In this document: positions 35,087 through 43,148 of the stretch, one piece after another
How positions within the stretch are numbered: position 1 is the first letter of the stretch
Layout: every line of letters starts with the position of its first letter
Origin: Flavobacteriales bacterium
GTDB taxonomy: Bacteria > Bacteroidota > Bacteroidia > Flavobacteriales_D > Crocinitomicaceae
Direction: 5' to 3'
Length of the DNA: 64,000 bases
NCBI GenBank assembly: GCA_015665275.1
Contig: JADFAL010000047.1
Location: forward strand, 1 to 64,000
Notes under the pieces: model-generated
The model's input: only the letters and a program-made list of their open reading frames with translations
Told to the model about the DNA's origin: nothing
Database searches by the model: none
Position numbers and translations under genes: made by a program

Positions 35087-35152
35087 CTTTTGAAGACGAA
35101 TAGCAGGCGGACTTGCGCCGTAGCTATGAGGATAAGCAATAGCTTTTGAAGA
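35083..35152. repeat. 14-bp direct repeat flanking a small palindromic segment
   Basis: ATAGCTTTTGAAGA occurs at 35083-35096, where it overlaps the stop of the DUF4421 gene, and again at 35139-35152. Between them lies AGGCGGACTTGCGCC with a GGCG/CGCC stem and a TAGCTATGAGGATAAG stretch. It looks like a small duplicated or inserted intergenic element. Confidence 0.5.
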
Positions 35153-35216
35153 AGAGCAAGTACTGTTTGGAAAATTGGTGGAAAATTCGAATCTATTGGG
35201 TATTATAAAACGAGCT

Positions 35217-37820
35217 TCAACGGAGCAGATTCACATGACCATTGATGGTTTGTCGCTCGTCGTTTTCCTTGCGCTTATAATTAATCACCCAGGTATAGGT
35301 TCCGCTTGGGGCGTAGTTTCCACCATGTGTTCCGTCCCAGCCTGAATAGACATCATTGGAAAGAAAGACGCGTTGCCCCCATCGATCGTAAATAATCATC
35401 TCGAAATTGAACGCATCGAAATCTCCAATAAAACTTGTCAGAAATAATGGATTGATTTCATCTCCATCTGGTGTGAATGAATTCGGCACGTAAATTAAAA
35501 CGCCTTCAGAAACGCTAATCCAATGAGATGTTGTGTCGGAGCACCCTAATTCATTAAATGCGACAAGAACAGCTTGATACTCCCCTGTTGTTTGTGCTGG
35601 ATACTCATGAAACGGATTCTCCTCTTGCGAACTTGCTCCATCTCCAAACAACCATTCATAACTACTACTATTCTCCGATTCATTACTGAAAAAGACGTTA
35701 GTTGATAGGAAAACGTCCAACTCCGTATCGCTCGCTATAAAATTTGCAAATGGCAATGGCAATACGCTCACATTTCCAGATATGACTGCACTACAGCCCA
35801 ACGCATCTACTCCAGTCACGGTATACAGTGTGCTTGACACCGGACTCACCAAAGCCACTCCAGGAGACAACTCTTGTACTATAGGTGACCAACTATAAGA
35901 AATTGCACCAGTGACTATTACAGTATCAGATTCGCCAGCGCAAAACGCTTCTGGGAGAATCATATTTAATACTGGGGCTGGATTCACGTCCAAAGCAAAT
36001 CCTATTGTATCAAAACATCCATTGAGAGTCCCTACCAATTGATAAGTAGCCAATTGAGTTGGTGAAAGCAACTGTGGATTTGCAGAAGGATTGTTGACTG
36101 ACGGACCGGTCCACTCGTAAGATGTAGCACCATTCGCCAGAACTTCCAAAGAATCACCTTCGCAAATTGCAGCAATTAAACCACTAAGCGTCAAAACTGG
36201 AGAAGAATTGACTACGATCTCAATTTGAGCTGTTCCAGTACATCCATTCGGACCCAACCCTTCAATCACATACGTAGCGGTTTGATTGGGATTTACAACA
36301 TTCGATATTCCTGTTGTATTCGAGACACCGCCTGAAATCCAATTATAGGACTGAGCGCCAGAAACACTGATTGTTGAACTATCACCAATACAGAGAGAAT
36401 CTGGAGTTGCACTAATTTGCAAAACGGGAGCTGGATCTACGGTAACTGTTGTGTACACTGTATCCATACAACCGTTCGCGTCCGTCCCGATCACCTCATA
36501 AGTCGTTGTAACTATTGGGCTAACAGTAACGCTAGCTGAAGTTCCTTGTGGGACCGATGTCCATGAATACGAATTGGCGCCAGAAGCCGTTAAGATCGCC
36601 TGATCCCCTTCACAAATCGTGGCATTTGTAGCCGAAATGGTTGGATTGGGCTGTAAATTTAAATTGAGCGTAACGGTAGAATCACAGCCGTATATGGTTT
36701 GAAAAACGTCTGTATACGTTCCGCTAGATTGATACGTTGTTCCATTCCACGTATAAGAATTGCCGCATGCAACTTCGTTCGTTGTTTCTTGAATATTAGG
36801 AGCGATGGTAACTTCAATGGTATCTGTCGTAGGACAAACACCAGGATTTGAGGTTAAGGAGGTCTCAACAACTAATGTCTGTGTGATTGGCGAATTCCCC
36901 GAATTACCAAGGGTGAACGTAGGATCAGAAATCGTCGTAGAATTCAAGCCTGTTCCCAGCGTCCAACTGTATAAATATTGGGGATTGTTTGCAGTGCCAA
37001 TTTGAACGGATTGGCCATCACAGATTGTAACATCTGGGCCGGCATCAGAAGGCGCTTGCTCCGTGTAAATTATTACATTTCTAATCGAGTGAAAATCATT
37101 GAGTCCTCCTGTGCTTGCTGTAAATCCCATATAACCAGTAAAATTAGCAGGAGCAAATGCCGTCAAATAAGAAACATTGTTAATGAACAACTCCACGACT
37201 CCTCCGTCATATGTTATTTTGGCGGGTTGATAATTATTACTTCGAACGAAGTCAAGATTCCCTAGGTTATTCTCCAGCTTGGTTATACCGGCAATGCATT
37301 CATCGTAACCGATACCTGAGTAAATTTGAAACTCTGGATTCGGGCCACCACAATTATCGTAGGTGTCGAGGATCACCTTCAATCCATTCGCTGCTGCAGG
37401 AATCCCTGCACCACCTCCTGGTACAAATCCTGTTGGAGGAATGTCTAAAAAGCAGAAAGCAAGTCCATCAGCACCAGAACCTTCCCACATTCGAAAGTCG
37501 AATTCTACCGTCCATTTCGTGCAAACTTGCAAATCAATGGGCGTATCCCAGAAAACTGCACCGCTTTGAAAAGTGCCAAGAGCAGTAGTTAAGATCAGTT
37601 CATCAGGATCTGCATTGGCATCTCCTTGTGTATCTCCTATCGCGGCATTCCCCGTAAGGTTCCAACCCGTTGTATTCATGGTTGGCGTCCCATTGAGTGC
37701 CGCAAAAGTATAGGTTTGCCCTAGCCCATTGTGACTGGTGCACACTAGAACGACAAGCAAGAAAAAAGCTTCTAGCTTAAATGTTACATTTTTGGATATC
37801 AACTTGTTAACCCTTGACAC
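35217..37820 (-). CDS. Large T9SS-exported protein with L-type lectin domain, Ig-like repeats and gliding-motility-type C-terminus
   Basis: 867 residues. The start is a GTG (or TTG seven codons later) before a signal peptide ending GLGQ. An L-type lectin-like domain spans about 36-250 (WTVEFDFRMWEGSGADGLAF, VELFINN). Then come Ig-like repeats with GDS/YSW spacing, including a module at about 345-395 (GNSYTWNGTTYQSSGTY to YGCDSTVTLNL) shared with the M36 peptidase, a PKD domain (EWLFGDGASSQEENPFHEY) and the type B T9SS domain (IYVPNSFTPDGDEINPLF to INGHVNLLR). A surface glycan-binding adhesin is likely. Confidence 0.88.
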   Translation of the reverse strand: MSRVNKLISKNVTFKLEAFFLLVVLVCTSHNGLGQTYTFAALNGTPTMNTTGWNLTGNAAIGDTQGDANADPDELILTTALGTFQSGAVFWDTPIDLQVCTKWTVEFDFRMWEGSGADGLAFCFLDIPPTGFVPGGGAGIPAAANGLKVILDTYDNCGGPNPEFQIYSGIGYDECIAGITKLENNLGNLDFVRSNNYQPAKITYDGGVVELFINNVSYLTAFAPANFTGYMGFTASTGGLNDFHSIRNVIIYTEQAPSDAGPDVTICDGQSVQIGTANNPQYLYSWTLGTGLNSTTISDPTFTLGNSGNSPITQTLVVETSLTSNPGVCPTTDTIEVTIAPNIQETTNEVACGNSYTWNGTTYQSSGTYTDVFQTIYGCDSTVTLNLNLQPNPTISATNATICEGDQAILTASGANSYSWTSVPQGTSASVTVSPIVTTTYEVIGTDANGCMDTVYTTVTVDPAPVLQISATPDSLCIGDSSTISVSGAQSYNWISGGVSNTTGISNVVNPNQTATYVIEGLGPNGCTGTAQIEIVVNSSPVLTLSGLIAAICEGDSLEVLANGATSYEWTGPSVNNPSANPQLLSPTQLATYQLVGTLNGCFDTIGFALDVNPAPVLNMILPEAFCAGESDTVIVTGAISYSWSPIVQELSPGVALVSPVSSTLYTVTGVDALGCSAVISGNVSVLPLPFANFIASDTELDVFLSTNVFFSNESENSSSYEWLFGDGASSQEENPFHEYPAQTTGEYQAVLVAFNELGCSDTTSHWISVSEGVLIYVPNSFTPDGDEINPLFLTSFIGDFDAFNFEMIIYDRWGQRVFLSNDVYSGWDGTHGGNYAPSGTYTWVINYKRKENDERQTINGHVNLLR

Positions 37821-37872
37821 GATCTAAAGATACGAAAGAAATTGTACAATAGACAATAAGCTTAGGTGCTTA

Positions 37873-38319
37873 TCAAACAAATGGGCTCTCTTCTACTCGA
37901 ACTTTCCAATTTTCACGCAAATCGGAAAGATTGGTAATCATTGGATTGAATACGAATGCATTGGGATGATCCTTGAGGTCAGAAATATGAATAATTTCCA
38001 ACTCTCCCCCTTCTTCAATTACCATATTCAGGCGATTGAAGAAATCAATTTTTAAATAGGCCCCTAGGTCTTTAATGAACCGTACCGATGAATCAATAGA
38101 ACAACCCGAGGCTCCGGCCTGTGACTCATCAACAGCAAGTATTAAGAATTTGTCGTGTTCAATGGAGTAATCACCAAATAATGAATTCCCGTGAGCCGCC
38201 CATTGCGGTAGAAATTGCTTCATAGCTCCTGCAATCTCTTCCTTGTCCTTATCGGTAAAAAATCGATCGGCGGTATATATCCATACCTTACTTTGAGGCG
38301 ATAAATTAGGAAACATCAC
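37873..38319 (-). CDS. Small conserved Bacteroidota protein
   Basis: 148 residues without signal peptide or membrane segment. It has the conserved core FLILAVDESQAGASGCSIDSS and SVRFIKDLG, which I recognise as a short Bacteroidota family often labelled ABC transporter ATPase although it has no Walker motifs; that label is doubtful. It is the last gene of the amidase-MCE-Fe-S operon and overlaps the upstream gene by four bases (ATGA), implying coupled translation. Function unknown; the Gly-Cys-Ser motif may be an active or metal site. Confidence 0.7.
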   Translation of the reverse strand: MMFPNLSPQSKVWIYTADRFFTDKDKEEIAGAMKQFLPQWAAHGNSLFGDYSIEHDKFLILAVDESQAGASGCSIDSSVRFIKDLGAYLKIDFFNRLNMVIEEGGELEIIHISDLKDHPNAFVFNPMITNLSDLRENWKVRVEESPFV

Positions 38320-39104
38320 AGTTCAGCCGCATTTGCGATTAGCTCGGCAACGTCCAACACCTCTACAGAATCCTCTTTATTGAAGTTCTTAACCCCGTCT
38401 GTCATCATGGTATTACAGAATGGACAACCGGTTGCAATTATGTCTGCTGAAGTCTCTAGCGCCTCTTCGGTGCGCTCAACATTAATCTCCTTGTTTCCTT
38501 TTTCTGCTTCTTTGAACATCTGCGCACCGCCAGCTCCACAACAGAGTCCATTGGTTTTACAACGCTTCATCTCAACCAGTTCCGCGTCCAATTTCTCAAT
38601 CAACGCACGTGGCGCTTCATAAACGTCGTTAGCACGTCCCAAGTAGCATGGATCGTGGAAAGTGATCTTCTTTCCTTTGAAAGTATCGCCCCCTTTCAAG
38701 GTCAATTTCCCTTGATTGATCAATTCTTGAATCAGCTGCGTATGGTGAATAACATCGTATTCCCCGCCTAACTCCGGGTATTCGTTTTTCAAGGTGTTGA
38801 AACAGTGCGGGCAAGCTGTTACGACCTTCTTTACTTCGTAACCATCCAAAACCTGGATGTTCATCATTGCTTGCATTTGAAAAGTAAACTCGTTTCCAGC
38901 GCGTTTTGCTGGATCTCCTGTGCAACTTTCCTCAGTTCCTAAAACGGCAAAGTTCACCTTGGTTTCGTTCAAAATTTTCACCAACGCTTTGGTAATCTTT
39001 TTTGCTCGATCATCAAAACTTCCTGAACACCCTACCCAAAAAAGGTATTCGGGTGCTTCTCCCTTCGCCATCATTTCGGCCATTGTTGGAACAACTAGAC
39101 TCAT
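38316..39104 (-). CDS. CCG-domain Fe-S protein (heterodisulfide reductase subunit B-like)
   Basis: 262 residues with two cysteine-rich CCG domains: CSGSFDDRA, GTEESCTGDPAKR and TACPHCFNTLKNEYPELGG in the first; DPCYLGRAND, GLCCGAGGAQMF and TGCPFCNTMM in the second. Such domains hold noncubane 4Fe-4S clusters in HdrB-like proteins and electron-transfer partners of flavin dehydrogenases. It likely pairs with the membrane Fe-S protein encoded upstream (39523-40854), which resembles HdrC. The electron donor and acceptor are unknown. Confidence 0.9.
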   Translation of the reverse strand: MSLVVPTMAEMMAKGEAPEYLFWVGCSGSFDDRAKKITKALVKILNETKVNFAVLGTEESCTGDPAKRAGNEFTFQMQAMMNIQVLDGYEVKKVVTACPHCFNTLKNEYPELGGEYDVIHHTQLIQELINQGKLTLKGGDTFKGKKITFHDPCYLGRANDVYEAPRALIEKLDAELVEMKRCKTNGLCCGAGGAQMFKEAEKGNKEINVERTEEALETSADIIATGCPFCNTMMTDGVKNFNKEDSVEVLDVAELIANAAEL

Positions 39105-39107
39105 GAT

Positions 39108-39533
39108 TTACTTTTTAAAAACTTGAATATTTACTGTTTCATCCACCAAATCGGTGAATTTACCTTCGTATCGTGTAGCGCGAACGATATGATTATCAAT
39201 CCAATGATAATTCCCTCCGCGCGGTTTTCCCATTAATAATCCGTGGTATTGGAATCCATGCTCGTCCAACCACTTCTCTGTCACCTCACGGTGCTCCTCA
39301 ATTCTTGAAGTAAAGAAGGTAATTACATGACCTTGCTCGAACCAACGATTGATTGTCTCCAATGCATCTGGATACAATGCTGCCGTAGCCATTCTTTCTG
39401 GTTCTTCGTTTGGAATATCATCGCAAATAGTACCATCAATATCAACGAGGTAATTCTTTACTTCATCTGGCAAAATAGGCGATAGTTTTTGTCCGTCTAC
39501 CTCAAGTTCTTTCAATTCTTGATTACTCTTCAT
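39108..39533 (-). CDS. Small HAD-like hydrolase
   Basis: 141 residues with the HAD motif I YLVDIDGTICDD (both catalytic Asp present), the motif II TFFTSRIEEHREVTE and the later IDNHIVRATRY region. It is short, with no cap domain. It lies between the two Fe-S protein genes and overlaps the upstream one by 11 bases, so it belongs to the operon. Small phosphatases of this type in Bacteroidota sit in the same place in other genomes as far as I recall; their substrate is not known. Confidence 0.8.
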   Translation of the reverse strand: MKSNQELKELEVDGQKLSPILPDEVKNYLVDIDGTICDDIPNEEPERMATAALYPDALETINRWFEQGHVITFFTSRIEEHREVTEKWLDEHGFQYHGLLMGKPRGGNYHWIDNHIVRATRYEGKFTDLVDETVNIQVFKK

Positions 39534-40854
39534 TTGCCCAGTTTAAACGATCCGTAGGACTAAATTGCCAAGGAGCTCCGTTATTTTCAATATTGGTCAG
39601 CATACCTGTCAATTCCGTTGGTACTTTTGATTCTTCCATCACTAAGTAACGTCTTAAATCAACAATAATAGATAATGGATCAATATTTACTGGACACTCC
39701 TGAACACAGGCGTTACACGATGTACAAGCCCACAATTCTTCTTCCGTAATATAATCACCTAACAAGGACTTACCGTCGTCATGTTCTGCACCATGCTTGC
39801 GTTTGTTCTCTCCTACTTCTACTAATCGATCTCGCGTATCCATCATGATTTTACGAGGAGAGAGCAACTTACCAGTCATGTTTGCCGGACATGCAGATGT
39901 ACAGCGGCCACATTCGGTACATGTGTAGCTATCCAAAAGATTCTTCCAGGTAAGATCCGTTACGTCCTTCGCTCCAAAACGCTGTGGTTCGGGAGCCCCT
40001 TCTGGCGGTGCAGCAAATGGATCAGCCGTAGGATCCATCATTAATTTCACTTCGTTAGTAACCGATTCCATATTTGTAAATCGCCCTTTCTTCTCCAGAT
40101 TACTGTAATACGTGTTTGGGAATGCCAGTACGATGTGGAAGTGCTTTGAGTACGGTAAGTAGTTCAAAAAAGCAAACACCATGATGATGTGCCCCCACCA
40201 ACCGATGCGCTCCAAGGTATGCAAACTGCTTTCGCTCATTCCTCCGAATAGTGGCTCGGCAATTAGACTACTAATGGTGAGGTTCATGGAACCATCTCCC
40301 AAGCTCTCAGCATGCGATGCCCCCATCGAGTAAAGCATCTCGTCCGTTCCATTCATAGTGAAGATACACGTCACTAAAATGATCTCCATGAAAAGAATCA
40401 TGTTACCATCCATTTTCGGCCAACCATTCATTTCCTTCATATTAAAACGAGGGATTTTCAGCAGGTTTCGGCGCGCTAGAAAAATGAATGTGGCAATTAA
40501 TGCAGCAACGGATAAGATTTCAATAAACGAAATCATGAATGTGTAGAATCCACCCAATGAACTGCGGAAAATTCGGTGCTCCCCAGAAACTCCATCAATA
40601 AAGATCTCAATCAATTCTATTTGAGTGATTACAAAAGCTGCATAGATGGCGAAGTGTAATAATGCTGGAATGGGACGCGTGAACATCTTTTGTTGACCGA
40701 ACGCTACCAGTATCATTGTTTTCCAACGTTCCTTTTTGTTGTCAGAGCGATCTACGTCTCTTCCTAAAAGTATGTTTGAACGAACTTTGCGCACATTCCA
40801 TGCGAAAAAACCTAATCCTGCAGTAAGCACTACTGCGAAAATGATTTGACCCAT
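39523..40854 (-). CDS. Membrane Fe-S protein (HdrC/NarI-like)
   Basis: 443 residues. The N-terminal ~220 residues hold five or six transmembrane helices, with His residues that could bind haem, like the b-type membrane part of NarI/HdrE. The C-terminal part has two 4Fe-4S motifs: CTECGRCTSACPAN and CTSCNACVQECPVN. It probably moves electrons between quinol in the inner membrane and the soluble CCG protein encoded two genes later. The operon neighbours (MCE, amidase) point to envelope work, but a link between these electrons and lipid transport is not shown. Confidence 0.9.
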   Translation of the reverse strand: MGQIIFAVVLTAGLGFFAWNVRKVRSNILLGRDVDRSDNKKERWKTMILVAFGQQKMFTRPIPALLHFAIYAAFVITQIELIEIFIDGVSGEHRIFRSSLGGFYTFMISFIEILSVAALIATFIFLARRNLLKIPRFNMKEMNGWPKMDGNMILFMEIILVTCIFTMNGTDEMLYSMGASHAESLGDGSMNLTISSLIAEPLFGGMSESSLHTLERIGWWGHIIMVFAFLNYLPYSKHFHIVLAFPNTYYSNLEKKGRFTNMESVTNEVKLMMDPTADPFAAPPEGAPEPQRFGAKDVTDLTWKNLLDSYTCTECGRCTSACPANMTGKLLSPRKIMMDTRDRLVEVGENKRKHGAEHDDGKSLLGDYITEEELWACTSCNACVQECPVNIDPLSIIVDLRRYLVMEESKVPTELTGMLTNIENNGAPWQFSPTDRLNWANEE

Positions 40855-40891
40855 AATTTAAAAGCGGTAATGAACTTACCTTGAATTGCTA

Positions 40892-41935
40892 TTAGTCTAT
40901 AACTTCCTTCCGAATCTTCTTCTCTTCTGCTTCAGTAAACTGCCTTCGAGACTTTGCGCCGAGAACAGAGAAGTGAATATATCTTTCTGGATGTTTTTGA
41001 AGATCTTCAACCAAGTCTTGCATTTGCTGGTTGGTTTCTATCAGTTCCATATAGAGACTGTCATCGCTAATTAACTTACCGATGGTACCGTCACCTTCTA
41101 GTGCAGCATCCAGCACTTTATTGACCGAAGCCAATGTGTTTTTAGCGTTCTCAATAGTTCCTACGAAATCTGCCGTCACCAAATTGTCGGTGATGGTCTT
41201 GACATTTCCTACAATAGCTTTTACGGTATCGTTACTCTTCTTAAGATTCAGTGTAATCTCCTGCACGTTTGTCATTACCCGGGAAACCTTAACTTTCTCT
41301 TCCGCCACCAATGAATTGATCATTTCAGCGGCATTTCCAAATTTCTTAATTGCCAATCGAACTTCTACCAAACTCTGCTCCATTTCCGAGGAAGCCGTAG
41401 TATCCCAGAAGGCCGCAAGCTTTTTGGAGAAATCATCGAGATTTCCGAGCACAAAATTGATATTATCTCGAATTGGACCTATTTCCGCTTCAATTTGTGA
41501 TTGTAACGTTTCTGAAACGACCCCTTGAATTTTATCACCTGGCTTGTAAAAGCCTGCCATCGTCATTCTGGTAGAATCCTCAGAAGGTATTATCGTAATT
41601 CCTTTTCCTAATAAATCATTCTCAGCGCCACCGGCCTGAAGAACCATATTCTTCGGAATTTTGAATTTGTCGTCCTGAATATTGAAGGTGATTTTTACCG
41701 CCTTGTTTGGGTCTTTGCTATCGGTCAATTTCACCTCTGTGATCTTTCCAACAATAACCCCGTTGTAGTAAATCGAGTTAGAAGGTGTTACCCCTGCGGA
41801 GTTTGAAAAGTAAGCGTAGTACACATCATCTCCCCCTAAAAAGCTATTTCCTTTCAAGAAATTCACTCCTGCTACCAACAATCCGATGGCAGCCAGCGTG
41901 ACAATTCCTACGATTAATTCTTTCGAAATCTTCAC
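40892..41935 (-). CDS. MCE/MlaD family lipid-transport protein
   Basis: 347 residues. One N-terminal transmembrane helix (ELIVGIVTLAAIGLLVAGV), an MCE domain at about 35-120 (YYAYFSNSAGVTPSNSIYYN, GVIVGKITEV) and a long helical C-terminal region, consistent with the tunnel-forming helices of MCE proteins. MCE proteins shuttle phospholipids across the periplasm. The operon contains no recognisable MlaE permease or MlaF ATPase, which may be elsewhere. It follows the amidase gene by four bases. Confidence 0.9.
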   Translation of the reverse strand: MKISKELIVGIVTLAAIGLLVAGVNFLKGNSFLGGDDVYYAYFSNSAGVTPSNSIYYNGVIVGKITEVKLTDSKDPNKAVKITFNIQDDKFKIPKNMVLQAGGAENDLLGKGITIIPSEDSTRMTMAGFYKPGDKIQGVVSETLQSQIEAEIGPIRDNINFVLGNLDDFSKKLAAFWDTTASSEMEQSLVEVRLAIKKFGNAAEMINSLVAEEKVKVSRVMTNVQEITLNLKKSNDTVKAIVGNVKTITDNLVTADFVGTIENAKNTLASVNKVLDAALEGDGTIGKLISDDSLYMELIETNQQMQDLVEDLQKHPERYIHFSVLGAKSRRQFTEAEEKKIRKEVID

Positions 41936-41939
41936 AATC

Positions 41940-43076
41940 TCATTTTTTTGCTAAGTTAATAGCTTTTTGCAAATCTATTCGCTCTCCGTCAAGGAATCCA
42001 ACGACAAAGGCATGTTCAAAACCTTCGTTTCGCATCTTCTTTTTGTGTTCGTTGGCGGCATTCAAATCATTAACATGCTGTCCAACGGTGTATTTGTACA
42101 ATCCTCCTTGTTGGTATTCGAAGACCGTTTCTCCTTTAAATTTGGGATCAGTAAGGCGGATGGATTTCTCGGAAGTTTCAATTTGGACACGGAATACGAT
42201 ATCTCCTGATTTCGCCTCGTTGACAAAAGGATCTTCGATGTTAACAACTTCTTCCTGACGATCGAGATCGATTTGCTCGTCAACACCTTCCAGTTCGTTT
42301 TTGTAATTCTTAAATGCAGTAAACATCGATCCTGCCATTTGCAGCTGTGTAGCAGAGTCGCTTAGAAATTTCTCTTCTTTCGGGTTCGTTAAAAAACCCG
42401 TTTCAATCAACACACTTGGCATCGTTGTTTTATAAAGAACTAGAAATCCGGCTTGTTTCACCCCTCGATCATGACGCCCAATTTTTTTGAATTCGGATTG
42501 CAAATGCGATGCAAACATGATCGATTGATCTAAAAATACGCTCAGTTGAATTTGACGCGCAATGATGGCATCTGGAGACATATCGAATGATTTGTACTTC
42601 TCACCTCCGTCTTCTTCCAAGTGGATAATAGAGTTTTCACGCTCTGCTACGCGTTGCTGCGCTTCTGTCCTATGCAACCCGAGCACATAAGTTTCCGTTC
42701 CATATGCAGAGGCGCTTGCAGCGTTTGCGTGGATACAAATAAATAAATCAGCATTATTTCGATTAGCAATTTTTGCGCGTTCGTCCAATTCTACAAATAC
42801 ATCGGTATCTCTGGTGTAAACAATCTCGATATCTGGGTATTCCGACTTGATCTTATCTCCCAGCATCAATGCCATATCCAAACAAACATGTTTTTCCTGA
42901 GCAAAGTTTCCGTGACAACCAGGATCCTTACCTCCATGCCCGGCATCAATTACTACTGTGCGGATAGTACCCAGCGACAACTCGTCTTCTTGAGCCGTCG
43001 TGATAAACGAGATGCAGAACAGAACGGAAACTGTAGCCAAAGCCTTTAATCGCCAACTCTTCTTAAAATAAAACAT
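41940..43076 (-). CDS. N-acetylmuramoyl-L-alanine amidase (AmiC/Amidase_3 type)
   Basis: 378 residues: signal peptide (VLFCISFITTAQ), an Amidase_3 domain at about 35-260 with zinc-site VVIDAGHGGKDPGCHG, Glu in AQEKHV, the His in LFICIHANAA and catalytic Glu in SVLIETGFL, and a C-terminal SPOR-like segment (FRVQIETSEK to EGFEHAFVVGFLDG) that could bind denuded glycan at the division site. It cuts stem peptides from peptidoglycan during cell separation. It is first in the operon with a clear promoter. Confidence 0.93.
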   Translation of the reverse strand: MFYFKKSWRLKALATVSVLFCISFITTAQEDELSLGTIRTVVIDAGHGGKDPGCHGNFAQEKHVCLDMALMLGDKIKSEYPDIEIVYTRDTDVFVELDERAKIANRNNADLFICIHANAASASAYGTETYVLGLHRTEAQQRVAERENSIIHLEEDGGEKYKSFDMSPDAIIARQIQLSVFLDQSIMFASHLQSEFKKIGRHDRGVKQAGFLVLYKTTMPSVLIETGFLTNPKEEKFLSDSATQLQMAGSMFTAFKNYKNELEGVDEQIDLDRQEEVVNIEDPFVNEAKSGDIVFRVQIETSEKSIRLTDPKFKGETVFEYQQGGLYKYTVGQHVNDLNAANEHKKKMRNEGFEHAFVVGFLDGERIDLQKAINLAKK

Positions 43077-43092
43077 TCACAGGTAATTTTAA

Positions 43093-43100
43093 TAGTTTTG
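43093..43100 (+). promoter_or_regulatory. Promoter -7 box of the LptD-like gene
   Basis: TAGTTTTG, an exact TAnnTTTG match, lies 40 bases before a CTG that begins a signal-peptide reading and 91 bases before the first ATG. It is divergent from the amidase promoter. No clear -33 TTG is seen. Confidence 0.45.
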
Positions 43101-43121
43101 CTGCGTTATTGCTGTCGTAAA

Positions 43122-43148
43122 CAAATTTAAGATTCTACTTCTGTCCAA
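43122..43148 (-). promoter_or_regulatory. Promoter of the amidase-MCE-Fe-S operon
   Basis: On the minus strand TTG (43148-43146) and -7 box TAAATTTG (43129-43122) are 16 bases apart. The box ends 45 bases before the amidase ATG. Confidence 0.6.

Noticed and set aside
37856-37873. Hairpin ATAAGC/GCTTAT after the MCE operon as a terminator
   Set aside because: Only six base pairs and no T-tract on the minus strand.
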